A DNA stretch of 64,000 nt from Paenibacillus tyrphae (GCF_000722545.1 NZ_JNVM01000003.1:62001-126000), one strand, 5' to 3'; shown: positions 32,153 to 41,745, counted from the stretch's first letter. Notes: generated by a model not told the origin, from the letters alone. A program made the numbers and translations.

Positions 32153-33697
32153 TTATTTGGCGTATTCTACAGCACGCGTTTCCCGAATGACCGTGACCTT
32201 GATATGGCCCGGATAATCGAGCTCGCTTTCGATTTTTTTCGTAATGTCTCTTGCCAGTCGGAATGCCTCGGTATCGTCCACCTTTTCAGGTTGAACCATT
32301 ACGCGCACTTCGCGTCCGGCTTGGATCGCATACGATTTCTCGACGCCTTCGAACGATTCGGAGATCTCTTCGAGCTTCTCGAGCCTTTTGATGTACGTTT
32401 CGAGCGTTTCCCGGCGCGCGCCCGGTCTTGCTGCAGACAGCGCATCAGCCGCGCCGACCAGCATAGCGATGACCGAAGTGGCTTCACAGTCGCCGTGATG
32501 CGAAGCGATACTGTTAATGACCACCGGATGCTCCTTGTACTTCTTGGCGATCTCAACGCCGATCTCGACGTGAGAGCCTTCCACTTCGTGATCCAATGCT
32601 TTCCCGATGTCATGAAGGAGACCGGCACGTTTCGCCAATGTCACGTCTTCTCCGAGTTCTCCTGCCATCAGTCCAGCGAGGTAAGCCACTTCCATGGAAT
32701 GCTTGAGCACGTTTTGACCGTAGCTTGTACGGAATTTGAGTCGGCCCAAAATTTTGATCAAGTCAGGGTGAAGGCCGTGTACGCCGGTTTCGAACGTTGC
32801 TTGCTCTCCGTATTCGCGGATCCGCTCGTCGACTTCCTTGCGGGACTTCTCGACCATTTCTTCAATGCGGGCCGGATGGATTCGTCCGTCCGCTACAAGC
32901 TTCTCAAGGGAAGTTCGAGCGATTTCCCGACGAATCGGATCAAACCCGGACAAAATGACGGCTTCCGGCGTATCGTCGATGATCAAATCGATGCCGGTGA
33001 GCGTCTCCAGCGCCCGGATATTGCGGCCTTCGCGGCCGATAATCCGGCCTTTCATCTCTTCATTCGGAAGCGCTACGACCGATACGGTCGTTTCGGCCAC
33101 ATGGTCAGCCGCACAGCGTTGAATAGCAAGAGTGATGATTTCTCTGGCCTTTTTGTCGCCTTCTTCTTTGGCTTGGTGTTCGATTTCCTTGATCAATTGA
33201 GCGGTTTCATGGCGAACTTCCTGCTCTACGTTGGTCAAAATAATTTGTTTGGCATCGTCCATCGTCAACGCAGAAATTCGCTCCAGCTCGGCAACTTGAT
33301 CTTTATAAATCTGATCAATTTGCGTTTGGGTTTCTTCGATTCGTTTCTCCTTGTTGGCGACCTGCTCCTCTTTTTTCTCAAGAGATTCTAATTTTTTATC
33401 CAGCGATTCCTCTTTTTGCAACAATCGTCTCTCTTGTCGTTGAGTTTCATTTCGACGGTCACGAATGTCTTTTTCAGCTTCGGTTCTGAGCTTGTGAATC
33501 TCGTCTTTCGCCTCCAGAACCGCTTCTTTCTTCAGTGCTTCTGCCTCTTTACGGGCATTTTCCTTGATCTGCTCGGCAGCATGTTCAGCACTGGAAATCT
33601 TCGCCTCTGCAAGGGACTTGCGGATAAAATAACCGATCCCGAAGCATAGAGCACCAACAACGAGAACGACTATGATCCAGATGACTGTCGTAGGCAT
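32153..33697 (-). CDS. rny: Ribonuclease Y
   Basis: Membrane-anchored endoribonuclease that starts bulk mRNA decay in Bacillales. The 514-residue protein has an N-terminal membrane helix (residues 1-22, [19 protein letters not shown]), a long coiled coil rich in Glu/Lys (about 25-200), a KH domain ([13 protein letters not shown] near 220) and an HD domain with the catalytic [10 protein letters not shown] (about 365). I start at the ATG at 33697, eight bases after AGGAGG; the GTG at 33706 overlaps that signal. It lies downstream of recA-recX in the conserved order and has its own promoter. Its partner regulator ricA is at 24049-24492. Confidence 0.97.
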   Translation of the reverse strand: MPTTVIWIIVVLVVGALCFGIGYFIRKSLAEAKISSAEHAAEQIKENARKEAEALKKEAVLEAKDEIHKLRTEAEKDIRDRRNETQRQERRLLQKEESLDKKLESLEKKEEQVANKEKRIEETQTQIDQIYKDQVAELERISALTMDDAKQIILTNVEQEVRHETAQLIKEIEHQAKEEGDKKAREIITLAIQRCAADHVAETTVSVVALPNEEMKGRIIGREGRNIRALETLTGIDLIIDDTPEAVILSGFDPIRREIARTSLEKLVADGRIHPARIEEMVEKSRKEVDERIREYGEQATFETGVHGLHPDLIKILGRLKFRTSYGQNVLKHSMEVAYLAGLMAGELGEDVTLAKRAGLLHDIGKALDHEVEGSHVEIGVEIAKKYKEHPVVINSIASHHGDCEATSVIAMLVGAADALSAARPGARRETLETYIKRLEKLEEISESFEGVEKSYAIQAGREVRVMVQPEKVDDTEAFRLARDITKKIESELDYPGHIKVTVIRETRAVEYAK

Positions 33698-33860
33698 CCA
33701 GTTCACCTCCTCGTTGTTTCTCCAAGGGGTAAGCTTGGGATAATCAGGTTGTTTAATCCATTCTACAAGCGCAAGTAAAAAGTAAAAATTGGCGATTTTA
33801 CTTTGTTCGAATCTCCCCCAGGCTGTTCAGGAAGATTCTGTGTATCGCGTTTACATGATT

Positions 33861-33890
33861 ATTTTATCTTTTGACAAAGAAGCTTGTCAA
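33861..33890 (-). promoter_or_regulatory. Strong sigma-A promoter of rny with an overlapping inverted repeat
   Basis: Consensus TTGACA (33885-33890), 18 bp, TAAAAT (33861-33866) on the minus strand. The -35 is one arm of a TTGACA-N8-TGTCAA palindrome (33871-33890), which could be an operator or chance. The leader to the start codon is about 155 bases. Confidence 0.7.
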
Positions 33891-33948
33891 GGTGTTGGGT
33901 CCGAATGAATCGATATTCCGTATGCCGCACGATTGCGTTTTCCATATT

Positions 33949-34656
33949 CTAGAATTGTTCGTCCTCCGGGAACATCTCTTCATCCCAATCCCCTCCCGGT
34001 CCTTTTCGAGGCAAACGTGCCAGCACCTTGCTAACGACCGTCCCCGGATAACCCCGGCGCTGCAGGAAGCCGGCAATTTTCCGCCTTGCCTTCACCGGAT
34101 CTTTCTCCAGCTCCGAACGATACCGTTTCGAGGCAAGACTGTACGCCATAGCAAATTCCGTTTCTTCGTCCACCTGCTCCATCGCCGCTTGAATATGATC
34201 TTTGCGAATCCCCTTTTGCTGCAGTTCCTGCTTGATCCAATGCCGTCCTTTTTTTTGCGATTCGAGACGTTGTTTGGCCAGCTGCTCGGCAAATTGCTCG
34301 TCGTTCAAGTAGCCTTCCTTCGCCAGACGCTCGACCGTCGATGCCGTGATTTCCGGCGTGTACCCTTTTTGCTTCAGCCGGGCCTTCATCTCGTGTTCGG
34401 ACCGGAGCCGACTGGACAACAGGCGGATCGCATCCAAATAAGCTTTATGCGCTTCGTCCTCGGCCAAAATCTGCTCAAGCTGCGCCGCTTCGACGGCTTC
34501 GCCTTTGAGTAGCCTGTGCTTGATCATCAAGTCCTCATGGACCGAGAACGCAAAGGTCTCGTCGATATAAATGTTATAACGGTGTGGTCCCCTGCGCTGC
34601 CGTTCCACCTTTGTAATCAGCCCCGATTGAAGCTGCGGCCTTTCCTGCTCGGTCAT
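33949..34656 (-). CDS. recX: Regulatory protein RecX
   Basis: A 235-residue all-helical protein made of repeated three-helix units that binds in the groove of RecA filaments and modulates recombination. Recognisable segments are RYNIYIDETFAFSVHEDLMIKHRLLKG, AIRLLSSRLRSEHEMKARLKQKGY and GYLNDEQFAEQLAKQR. I start at the ATG at 34656, after GGGAGGT; the frame is open for 12 more codons. It is directly downstream of recA, with only a hairpin between them, so recX is probably read at a lower level from the recA promoter. The tail is acidic (GGDWDEEMFPEDEQF). Confidence 0.92.
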   Translation of the reverse strand: MTEQERPQLQSGLITKVERQRRGPHRYNIYIDETFAFSVHEDLMIKHRLLKGEAVEAAQLEQILAEDEAHKAYLDAIRLLSSRLRSEHEMKARLKQKGYTPEITASTVERLAKEGYLNDEQFAEQLAKQRLESQKKGRHWIKQELQQKGIRKDHIQAAMEQVDEETEFAMAYSLASKRYRSELEKDPVKARRKIAGFLQRRGYPGTVVSKVLARLPRKGPGGDWDEEMFPEDEQF

Positions 34657-34687
34657 GAATCCAAGTACCTCCCTTGAAAATGGCAAA

Positions 34688-34715
34688 GGCACCTTTAATC
34701 TGGATTAAAGGTGCC
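34688..34715 (-). terminator. Partial terminator between recA and recX
   Basis: A perfect 13-bp stem (GGCACCTTTAATC with its complement) and 2-base loop, followed on the minus strand by a short TTTGCC. The weak T tract and the absence of another recX promoter suggest attenuation, not full stop. Confidence 0.7.
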
Positions 34716-34722
34716 GGAACGT

Positions 34723-35778
34723 TTATTCTTTCTCTTCAAACAGCGCCAATTCTTCGTCTTCTTCTTCGTCGTCCGTATTCGGCCCTACTACCGGAATCAG
34801 GTTGCTGTTCTCGCGAATTTTCTTCTCGATGACGTCGGCGATATGCGGGTTTTCCTTCAGGAACTGCTTCGCATTTTCACGTCCTTGGCCGAGGCGATCG
34901 TTATTGTAAGAATACCATGCGCCGCTCTTTTGGATGACATCCATCTCGGTGGCGATATCGACGATACTGCCTTCCCTGGAAATACCTTCGCCGTACATAA
35001 TATCGATATCCGCTTGCTTGAACGGAGGCGCTACTTTGTTCTTGACGACTTTGATCCGGGTCCGGTTACCGACCATATCATTGCCTTGCTTGATCGTCTC
35101 TACGCGGCGTACGTCAAGCCGAACGGACGAATAAAACTTGAGCGCGCGGCCCCCTGGAGTCGTTTCCGGGTTGCCGAACATGACGCCGACCTTCTCGCGC
35201 AATTGGTTGATAAAGATAGCGATCGTTTTCGACTTGTTGATCGCCCCGGACAGCTTCCGCAGCGCCTGCGACATAAGGCGGGCTTGCAAGCCGACGTGGG
35301 AGTCCCCCATCTCGCCCTCGATCTCGGCTTTCGGTACGAGAGCCGCAACCGAGTCGATGACGATGATGTCGACCGCGCCGCTGCGTACCAGCGCTTCCGC
35401 AATTTCAAGCGCCTGCTCACCCGTATCGGGCTGGGAGAGCAGCAGCTCGTCGATGTTGATGCCGAGCTTGCTCGCATACAACGGATCCAGCGCGTGCTCC
35501 GCATCGATGAACGCCGCGGTACCGCCGGCTTTCTGAACCTCGGCGATGGCGTGAAGTGCTACTGTCGTTTTACCGGACGATTCCGGTCCGTATACCTCTA
35601 TAATTCTACCTCGCGGAAATCCGCCGATGCCTAGGGCAATATCCAAGGCCAGCGATCCGCTTGGGATCGTCTCTACCTGCATATGGGTCGATTCGCCCAA
35701 TTTCATGATCGAACCTTTCCCGAATTGCTTTTCAATTTGACGAAGGGCATTTTCCAAGGCTGCGCGCCGATCTGACAA
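34723..35778 (-). CDS. recA: RecA recombinase
   Basis: Strand-exchange protein and SOS co-protease. Walker A is GPESSGKTT; the [32 protein letters not shown] segment holds loop L2, and [10 protein letters not shown] precedes it. The C-terminal tail is acidic ([16 protein letters not shown]). The reading frame is open to a GTG at 35787, but that codon overlaps the AAAAGGA Shine-Dalgarno. The TTG at 35778 is ten bases behind it and gives [22 protein letters not shown], matching the Bacillus N-terminus, so the start is TTG (351 residues). An SOS box and a good promoter lie upstream. recX follows. Confidence 0.97.
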   Translation of the reverse strand: MSDRRAALENALRQIEKQFGKGSIMKLGESTHMQVETIPSGSLALDIALGIGGFPRGRIIEVYGPESSGKTTVALHAIAEVQKAGGTAAFIDAEHALDPLYASKLGINIDELLLSQPDTGEQALEIAEALVRSGAVDIIVIDSVAALVPKAEIEGEMGDSHVGLQARLMSQALRKLSGAINKSKTIAIFINQLREKVGVMFGNPETTPGGRALKFYSSVRLDVRRVETIKQGNDMVGNRTRIKVVKNKVAPPFKQADIDIMYGEGISREGSIVDIATEMDVIQKSGAWYSYNNDRLGQGRENAKQFLKENPHIADVIEKKIRENSNLIPVVGPNTDDEEEDEELALFEEKE

Positions 35779-35814
35779 AAGAATCACGTCCTTTTTGATT
35801 TATCTGCTGATACC

Positions 35815-35843
35815 ATATTACCGTGTTTTGAATCGGCTGACAA
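35815..35843 (-). promoter_or_regulatory. Sigma-A promoter of recA
   Basis: TTGTCA (35838-35843), 17 bp, TAATAT (35815-35820) on the minus strand, about 35 bases before the TTG start. Confidence 0.8.
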
Positions 35844-35852
35844 GCATTTTTC

Positions 35853-35866
35853 CGAACATACATTCG
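35853..35866 (-). promoter_or_regulatory. LexA (DinR) binding site of recA
   Basis: CGAACATACATTCG matches the Bacillus SOS box CGAACRNRYGTTYG at all but one position. It lies ten bases upstream of the recA -35 box, so LexA would occlude RNA polymerase until DNA damage. Confidence 0.8.
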
Positions 35867-35880
35867 CTTGCTTGGCAAAA

Positions 35881-35918
35881 GAAAAACCGTAACACGTTTG
35901 GTTCAAAATGTTACGGTT
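35881..35918 (-). terminator. Intrinsic terminator of rimO-pgsA-cinA
   Basis: AACCGTAACA and TGTTACGGTT pair perfectly around a 14-base loop, followed on the minus strand by TTTTCTTTT. It separates the cinA unit from the recA promoter. Confidence 0.85.
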
Positions 35919-35962
35919 CTTCCGCTAACATCTATTATACTTTATTTTGGGTATTCTGGCAA

Positions 35963-37210
35963 CTACGATTTTATCGTTTTCCACAAATGATAGAGTGCGC
36001 TTTTTGCTGCCCGCAGCTTGATCGTTTCGCGGTTGCCGGACAGCTGGAGCTTGACGGCGAAGGCTTGACCGTTCCGGTGCGCGAGACCTGCGTAGACCAA
36101 ACCTACCGGCTTGCCCTCCGTCTCACCGGGCCCTGCGACGCCGGTAATTGATACGGCAACGTCCGCTTCCAGCAGACGAAGCGTATTGCGCGCAAGCTCC
36201 ACCGCGGTCTCCTCGCTGACGGCGCCGGGCGCGTCCGGTCCTTCTAGCAGCTCCATCGGCACGCCGAGCAGCTTATGCTTTAACGCCGTGGAGTAACAAA
36301 TGACACCGCCCAGAAACGATTGTGAGCTTCCTGGAACGGCTGTCAGCAGATCGCTGAGCAGCCCCCCCGTGCAGCTCTCGGCTACGGCAAGCTTCTGCCC
36401 GCTCTCTGCAAGCATACGCAGCACCTGCTGCTCCAGGGTGATGTCCTCTGCCGCGTAAATATGCTCCTCCAATCGGCCCCGGATTTCCGCTTCCAGCGGA
36501 CGCAGTCTGGTCATCGCCTCGTCGGCCGAGGAGGCACGTGTCGTAAGCCGGATCGCCACCTCGCCCTCCTTGGCATAAGGGGCGATGGTCGGGTCCGTCT
36601 GGGCTTCGATCAAATCGATCAAGGCATGCTCCAGCGCCGACTCTCCGATCCCCGCGAACTTCAGCATGATCGAGTATAGCGGCTGCACATGGTCCAACTT
36701 GGATTCAATCCAAGGCTTGGCATACCGGTCGAACATCGGCTTCATTTCTTTGGGCGGGCCGGGAAGCAAAATGTAATGCGTACCCTCATGCGTCACCGCT
36801 ACGCCTACCGCAAGCCCCGTATCGTTCGGCAGCGGATCGCTTTGCTCCAGCATCAGCGCCTGCCGCGCATTGCTTTCCACCATCGGGATGCCCCGCCGCT
36901 GGAACATCTCGACCATTTTATTCATCGAAGGCTCATGAATGACAAGCTTTTGCCCGAGCACCTCGCCCAGCACGTCCTTCGTCAAATCGTCCTGCGTCGG
37001 TCCGAGTCCGCCCGTGCAAATAATGAGATCCGCACGGCCTTTGGCGATATGCAGCGACTCTTTGATCCGCGAGACGTTGTCGCCGACGACCGTCTGGAAA
37101 TAAACGCCCACGCCGATATCCGCAAGGCCTTTGGCTAAGTACTGCGCATTCGTATTTACGATTTGTCCCATCAGCAGCTCGGTGCCGACGGCTATGATCT
37201 CAGCTCTCAC
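35963..37210 (-). CDS. cinA: CinA nicotinamide-nucleotide amidohydrolase family protein
   Basis: A 415-residue two-domain protein. The N-terminal MoaB/MogA-like (COG1058) domain has AVGTELLMGQIVNTNAQYLA and TGGLGPTQDD (about residues 81-91). The C-terminal CinA domain has VAESCTGGLL and the GVICYSTALK segment, with a Ser/Lys active site expected for deamidation of nicotinamide mononucleotide. The family recycles pyridine nucleotides; in competent Gram-positive bacteria it is co-transcribed with recA. Here it lies upstream of recA but is separated by a strong terminator, so read-through would be limited. It follows pgsA by 38 bp. Confidence 0.94.
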   Translation of the reverse strand: MRAEIIAVGTELLMGQIVNTNAQYLAKGLADIGVGVYFQTVVGDNVSRIKESLHIAKGRADLIICTGGLGPTQDDLTKDVLGEVLGQKLVIHEPSMNKMVEMFQRRGIPMVESNARQALMLEQSDPLPNDTGLAVGVAVTHEGTHYILLPGPPKEMKPMFDRYAKPWIESKLDHVQPLYSIMLKFAGIGESALEHALIDLIEAQTDPTIAPYAKEGEVAIRLTTRASSADEAMTRLRPLEAEIRGRLEEHIYAAEDITLEQQVLRMLAESGQKLAVAESCTGGLLSDLLTAVPGSSQSFLGGVICYSTALKHKLLGVPMELLEGPDAPGAVSEETAVELARNTLRLLEADVAVSITGVAGPGETEGKPVGLVYAGLAHRNGQAFAVKLQLSGNRETIKLRAAKSALYHLWKTIKS

Positions 37211-37248
37211 GGTACGCCTCCAAACAGCACAAAAACAATAGGCTGTCC

Positions 37249-37836
37249 CTACTGTTTTTGATCGCTAAAATTAATGACATGCTTGTTTTTGATAAAATAG
37301 TCGAAGCCCGAATAAATCGTGATGATAGCGGCAATCCAACTGGCCACGATGTCGAAGCGGAAGTTGATGAATGCAAACGGAAAATTGTTGATAAGCAGTG
37401 CGATAATTGCCGTAATCTGCGCCGCCGTCTTCCATTTCCCCCATTTGCTGGCCGCTATGACGGACCCTTCGAGCAAAGCGATTTGCCGCAAACCGGTGAC
37501 GGCGAACTCGCGGCTGATGATCACAATCACGATCCAAGCGTCAACCTTGTTCATTTCAACGAGCGAGATCAATACGGCAGACACCAAAAGCTTGTCGGCC
37601 AGCGGATCGAGAAGCTTGCCAAGATTGGTGACAAGCTTCCGTTTTCTGGCGATATATCCGTCCAAACTGTCGGTGCTGGCGGCTATGATAAAGATCAGCG
37701 CCGCGATAATCTGGTTGTACGTAATGCTGAACTGCTCGATGCGAATGTGCGGAAACTTAACGTTGACGAGCAGAAATAACATGATGATCGGAACCAGAAA
37801 TATTCTCGCCAGAGTGATCCGGTTGGCCAGATTCAT
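37249..37836 (-). CDS. pgsA: Phosphatidylglycerophosphate synthase
   Basis: Integral membrane CDP-alcohol phosphotransferase that makes phosphatidylglycerol phosphate from CDP-diacylglycerol and glycerol-3-phosphate. The signature D-x2-D-G-x2-A-R-x8-G-x3-D-x3-D is complete in DSLDGYIARKRKLVTNLGK followed by LLDPLADK (about residues 56-82). There are about five to six membrane helices in 195 residues, the usual length. Its ATG overlaps the rimO stop by four bases (ATGA). It is essential in Bacillus, and the order pgsA-cinA-recA is conserved. Confidence 0.96.
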   Translation of the reverse strand: MNLANRITLARIFLVPIIMLFLLVNVKFPHIRIEQFSITYNQIIAALIFIIAASTDSLDGYIARKRKLVTNLGKLLDPLADKLLVSAVLISLVEMNKVDAWIVIVIISREFAVTGLRQIALLEGSVIAASKWGKWKTAAQITAIIALLINNFPFAFINFRFDIVASWIAAIITIYSGFDYFIKNKHVINFSDQKQ

Positions 37837-39161
37837 GCCACGACCTCCCCGGATAAGTCAAACTCGAAGGAGTGGGTGATGCGAACCTTGGCAATTTCGC
37901 CGATTTTGAGCTGCCCGCCGCCGACAAACACTTCCCCGTCGATCTCAGGAGCATCGTACTGCGAACGGCCGACATATACGTCATTGCGCCCGTCGTATTT
38001 TTCGATCAAAACATCGATCACTTGACCGATCCGCTCGCCGTTGCGCTCATTTGCAATCTCGCGCTGCAGCTCCATGAGTACGTTCGAGCGGTATTCTTTG
38101 ACTTCGTCCGGCACTTGGTCTGGCAGACGGGAAGCCGGCGTATCTTCCTCCTTGGAATAAGTAAACACGCCTAGACGGTCGAATTTCACTTCGCCGATAA
38201 ACGATTTTAGATTCTCGAAATCTTCTTCCGTTTCCCCCGGGAAACCGACAATAATCGACGTGCGAAGCGATACGCCCGGAATCCGATCGCGGATTTTGCG
38301 GATCAGTTCCCGTGCGTCCTGCTGACGTCCCGGACGCCGCATCCGCTTCAAAATGCTATCTTCGCTATGCTGCAATGGCATATCAACGTATTTGCACACT
38401 TTAGGGTTGTTCGCGATCACGTCGATCAGTTCATCCGTAAAGAAGCCGGGATACGCATAATGCAGCCGCACCCATTCGATGCCCGGCACGGCGCTTACCC
38501 GGTTCATCAGCTCCGGCAGCATGAACGTATCGTACAGATCCGTCCCGTAGTTGGTCGAATCCTGCGCGATCAGGCTGATCTCCCGGACTCCCTGTGATGC
38601 CAGTTGGGCCACTTCGTCCAGAATCGATTCGACGGAACGGCTGCGGAACTTGCCCCGCATGATCGGAATACTGCAGAACGTACAGGCATTGTCGCAGCCC
38701 TCCGCAATTTTCACATAAGCCGTATAGCGCGGAGTCGCCATTCGTCTCGGCAGCTTCTGCTCGTAGTTGAACACCGGGTTGCCGACCATCACAGGCTTAC
38801 GGCCGACCAGCGCCTGGTCGATAATGTCGTTGATATTATGGAAATCCCCGGTGCCGACGATTCCGTCGATCTCCGGCATCTCCTTCATCAATTCTTCCTT
38901 ATAGCGTTGGGTCAGGCAGCCCGATACGATCAGCGCCTTGAGATTGGCCGTCTGCTTCAGCTCTGCCAAATCGAGAATCGTATTGATCGATTCCTCTTTG
39001 GCCGCATCGATAAATCCGCATGTATTCACAATAACGATGGTCGCTTCTTCTTTATCGTTAACCAGGGAATACCCGCGCTCATGCACAAGCCCGGACATGA
39101 TCTCCGAGTCGACCAGGTTTTTCTCACATCCTAAGGTAACCACTTTCACTTTCTCTGTCAT
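37833..39161 (-). CDS. rimO: Ribosomal protein S12 methylthiotransferase RimO
   Basis: Radical-SAM enzyme that adds a methylthio group to the conserved aspartate of ribosomal protein S12. The 442-residue protein has the N-terminal MTTase domain (VVTLGCEKNLVDSEIM, NTCGFIDAAKEES, SGCLTQRY, which supply the three cluster cysteines), the radical-SAM CDNACTFC motif near residue 156, and a TRAM domain at the end. The LGCEKNLVDSE spelling separates RimO from MiaB and MtaB. As I recall Bacillus subtilis lacks rimO, so this is a difference from the model order. It starts the rimO-pgsA-cinA unit. Confidence 0.95.
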   Translation of the reverse strand: MTEKVKVVTLGCEKNLVDSEIMSGLVHERGYSLVNDKEEATIVIVNTCGFIDAAKEESINTILDLAELKQTANLKALIVSGCLTQRYKEELMKEMPEIDGIVGTGDFHNINDIIDQALVGRKPVMVGNPVFNYEQKLPRRMATPRYTAYVKIAEGCDNACTFCSIPIMRGKFRSRSVESILDEVAQLASQGVREISLIAQDSTNYGTDLYDTFMLPELMNRVSAVPGIEWVRLHYAYPGFFTDELIDVIANNPKVCKYVDMPLQHSEDSILKRMRRPGRQQDARELIRKIRDRIPGVSLRTSIIVGFPGETEEDFENLKSFIGEVKFDRLGVFTYSKEEDTPASRLPDQVPDEVKEYRSNVLMELQREIANERNGERIGQVIDVLIEKYDGRNDVYVGRSQYDAPEIDGEVFVGGGQLKIGEIAKVRITHSFEFDLSGEVVA

Positions 39162-39216
39162 GTCTAAAATCCTCCACCATGGTTAGTACCTTTTATTACT
39201 GAACGGTTTGGTTCAA

Positions 39217-39245
39217 GTATAATATACCGCATGAAAAGGTGTCAA
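39217..39245 (-). promoter_or_regulatory. Sigma-A promoter of rimO-pgsA-cinA
   Basis: TTGACA (39240-39245), 17 bp, TTATAC (39217-39222) on the minus strand, about 60 bases before the rimO ATG and just after the yajQ terminator. Confidence 0.75.
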
Positions 39246-39251
39246 AAGCAG

Positions 39252-39283
39252 CAAAAATACCTTACGGACCCGTTTCCGTAAGG
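39252..39283 (-). terminator. Intrinsic terminator of yajQ
   Basis: CCTTACGG and CCGTAAGG pair perfectly around an 8-base loop (39260-39283), followed on the minus strand by TATTTTT. Confidence 0.88.
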
Positions 39284-39303
39284 CGGCCGACCATTCTTTG
39301 GCC

Positions 39304-39795
39304 TTACCTGAAATTGATAAACTGAAGATCGAGCGAAATATCCGCCTTCCGAAGCAGCGCCATAACCTGCTGCAGGTCGTCTTTGCTTTTTCCGGTTACG
39401 CGAATTTGATCCCCTTGAATCTGGCTCTTCACCTTCAGCTTGGAATCGCGGATCAGCACATTGATTTTTTTGGCGTTGTCTTGATCGATCCCCTGCTTGA
39501 CTTTAATCCGCTGACGCACCGTACTGCCCGCAGCAGGCTCGACTTTGCCGTATTCCAAATTTTTAAGCGATATGCCGCGCTTCGCCATCTTGGACTGCAA
39601 AATGTCCAACACGTTTTGAAGCTTGAAATCGTCGTCGGAGACGACTACCAGCTCTTCTTTCTCCAACGAGATGCTGCTCTTGCTTCCTTTGAAATCAAAG
39701 CGTGTCGCGATCTCCTTTTCCGCCTGATTAATGGCATTGTTCATCTCTTGGAGATCCAGCTTCGATACGATATCAAACGAGTTTTCACTGCTCAC
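39304..39795 (-). CDS. yajQ: YajQ family nucleotide-binding protein
   Basis: A 163-residue DUF520 protein with two ferredoxin-like halves: [26 protein letters not shown] and [20 protein letters not shown], ending [33 protein letters not shown]. YajQ proteins bind nucleotides, including cyclic di-GMP in some bacteria, and RNA in others; the role in Bacillales is not settled. The start is GTG at 39795, eight bases behind GGGGAG, which gives the standard family length; the longer frame to 39828 overlaps the ribosome-binding site. It has its own terminator downstream. Confidence 0.92.
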   Translation of the reverse strand: MSSENSFDIVSKLDLQEMNNAINQAEKEIATRFDFKGSKSSISLEKEELVVVSDDDFKLQNVLDILQSKMAKRGISLKNLEYGKVEPAAGSTVRQRIKVKQGIDQDNAKKINVLIRDSKLKVKSQIQGDQIRVTGKSKDDLQQVMALLRKADISLDLQFINFR

Positions 39796-39842
39796 AAAAT
39801 CCGCTCCCCTTTCATTTCTAAATTCCACGCCCTCTATTGTAA

Positions 39843-39880
39843 CAAAAAAGACACCCTCAGCACAAAGCTTTCGCGTGTCT
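39843..39880 (-). terminator. Probable terminator of rodZ
   Basis: AGACAC and GTGTCT pair around a structured loop (39849-39880), followed on the minus strand by six T residues. Confidence 0.65.
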
Positions 39881-39956
39881 TGAAGCCGTATTGTTCAAAT
39901 GCGCCTGAAACTGATGCATACGATGCCAAGTATTTCCGTTTTGCCGGCGTTTTAAT

Positions 39957-40838
39957 CTATGACTTTTGAATGTCAACTTGAATTTTTTTCACGTTCGGCT
40001 GATCGCCTACGACAACCGGCGAGCCGTTAACGCTCAACTCGACCGCATTGGCTTTTCCGAAAATCAAGAAAGCCGTATCGGTCAATTCCCACGTTTTCGT
40101 TTCCCCGTTATTGAATGTCATAGAGTCGATTACCTTTTTGTTTCCGCCAGGCGGCGAATCGACTTCGATCCAGCAGGAATCCCCTGTCACTTTCATTTCG
40201 ATTTTCAGTTTATCCGTACCCTTAACCGCGTAATAATCGGTTCCCCGCTCGCTTTTGACCAGCTTGACCTCCGTTGCCGGAGGCGGTGTCGGGGGCGGCG
40301 TAGGCACCTGTACCGGCTTGTTATCCGCAAGCGCTCCATTCGTTCCGTTAGCTCCATTCGCTCCGGCATTTCCGGGATTAGGCGTCTGCGTGGCGGGCTC
40401 GACCTTTTCGGTAATTTTCTTCGGCAAATCTTTGGTCGCATCATCTGTGTTGCCGGTATAGTTTTGGCTCATATAGTAGTAGATGACCCCAAGAATAAGC
40501 ACGACGAAGGAAATGACCATCACATTGGACGCCCACTTTCCAAGCCGTTCCGTATTGCGGGTCGTCCGCTTGGTGCGGATCGGTTCGATTTGCTCCGGCT
40601 CCGGTTGCGGGATGACATTTTGATACATGTTCAGCACTTCGTTCGGGTCCAGCCCGACCGCTTCGGCATAGCTCTTTATAAAAGCTCGGACGTAAAAGTT
40701 CCCGGGCAGCACTTTATAGTTGCCGTCCTCAATCGCTTCCAGATACCGTTTGCGAATTTTGGTTGTTTCCTGCAGATCATCGAGAGATATTTTCTTTTCG
40801 ACTCTGGCTTTTCTTAGCAATTGACCCAGATCGGACAC
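39957..40838 (-). CDS. rodZ: Cytoskeletal protein RodZ (YmfM)
   Basis: A 293-residue membrane protein that links MreB to the cell-wall elongation machinery. The N-terminal helix-turn-helix (LGQLLRKARVEKKISLDDLQETTKIRKRYLEAIEDGNY, residues 4-41) is followed by a basic juxtamembrane stretch (RTKRTTRNTERLGKW), one membrane helix (about 105-124), a low-complexity extracellular linker with NGANGTNG and PTPPPTPPP, and a C-terminal beta domain (about 190-293) of the DUF4115 type. This is the classic RodZ layout. It lies in the conserved position between ymfK and pgsA. The proline/glycine linker is long for a Bacillus RodZ. Confidence 0.93.
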   Translation of the reverse strand: MSDLGQLLRKARVEKKISLDDLQETTKIRKRYLEAIEDGNYKVLPGNFYVRAFIKSYAEAVGLDPNEVLNMYQNVIPQPEPEQIEPIRTKRTTRNTERLGKWASNVMVISFVVLILGVIYYYMSQNYTGNTDDATKDLPKKITEKVEPATQTPNPGNAGANGANGTNGALADNKPVQVPTPPPTPPPATEVKLVKSERGTDYYAVKGTDKLKIEMKVTGDSCWIEVDSPPGGNKKVIDSMTFNNGETKTWELTDTAFLIFGKANAVELSVNGSPVVVGDQPNVKKIQVDIQKS

Positions 40839-40878
40839 GTGGTCACCCCTTTCCGACGCTCAGAACCTGGACAGGGCA

Positions 40879-41658
40879 TTAATATTCGTCAAATCCGGCC
40901 GTGAACGTCTCGTATGTAATTTCTTCGTCCGGTGTATTTCTAAGCTCCACGATGCAGTCAAATTGATCGTAGGAATACTGCGATTCCCGGATGAAAATAT
41001 CCGGATGCTCAATCACCTTGGTGGAAGGCATCGTCATAATTTCCTGCAGCAGCATATGATGCTTCTCGTTGGAACGGAGCGTCGAGACGATCCCGTCGAT
41101 AATAAATACGTTGTTCGGATTCATTTCATCCTCGGAAAGCTGGCTGCGCACGGTCTGCCGAAGCAAAGTCGAGGAGACGAACGTCCACCGCTTGTTGGAG
41201 CAGACGCTTCCGGCGATAATCGACTCCGTCTTGCCGACGCGCGGCATCCCGCGCAACCCGACGACATGATTGCCGTCACGTTTGAACAGCTCGCCCAGAA
41301 AATCGACCAAAAGTCCCAGTTCGTCCCTAGTGAAGCGGAACGTTTTCCGGTCGTCGGAGTCCCGCTCGATATAGCGGCCGTGGCGAACGGCAAGAATATC
41401 GACCAGCTTGGGCGGACGCAATGCCGTTATAGTTATATTATCTACTTTTTTCAACATTTTACCCATTAATTCAACTTTTTCTTCATCGTTCGTCTGCAAA
41501 AGCATGCCGCGGGTACGATTATCCACCCCGTTGATGGTGACGATATTGATATCGAGCATCCCCATCAGGGAGGCGATGTCCCCGAGAAGCCCCGGACGGT
41601 TTTTATGGATTCGGTATTCCATGTACCATTGCTTGATTTCGGTTGTTTCCGCTATCAT
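40879..41658 (-). CDS. ymfK: YmfK family protein (DUF3388)
   Basis: A 259-residue soluble protein of the YmfK family. The first 80 residues resemble an ACT fold (YRIHKNRPGLLGDIASLMGMLDINIVTINGV), often a ligand-binding regulatory domain. The rest (VVGLRGMPRVGKTESIIAGSVCSNKRW) contains a P-loop-like GMPRVGKTES, so the protein may bind a nucleotide. Function unknown in all species. It is directly upstream of rodZ (40 bp) in the same order as in Bacillus subtilis and is probably co-transcribed with it. Confidence 0.87.
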   Translation of the reverse strand: MIAETTEIKQWYMEYRIHKNRPGLLGDIASLMGMLDINIVTINGVDNRTRGMLLQTNDEEKVELMGKMLKKVDNITITALRPPKLVDILAVRHGRYIERDSDDRKTFRFTRDELGLLVDFLGELFKRDGNHVVGLRGMPRVGKTESIIAGSVCSNKRWTFVSSTLLRQTVRSQLSEDEMNPNNVFIIDGIVSTLRSNEKHHMLLQEIMTMPSTKVIEHPDIFIRESQYSYDQFDCIVELRNTPDEEITYETFTAGFDEY

Positions 41659-41745
41659 CCTTCGTTCTCCGATCCTAGATTTGTGATGGTTTACAAAAGA
41701 ATTCTACAATATTCGATAAAATCCTCCCCGTTTCAGGGCATAAAG

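Noticed and set aside
39201..39214. GAAC-N6-GTTC palindrome upstream of rimO as a LexA site
   Set aside because: It lacks the outer C and G of the SOS consensus and rimO is not expected to be damage-regulated.
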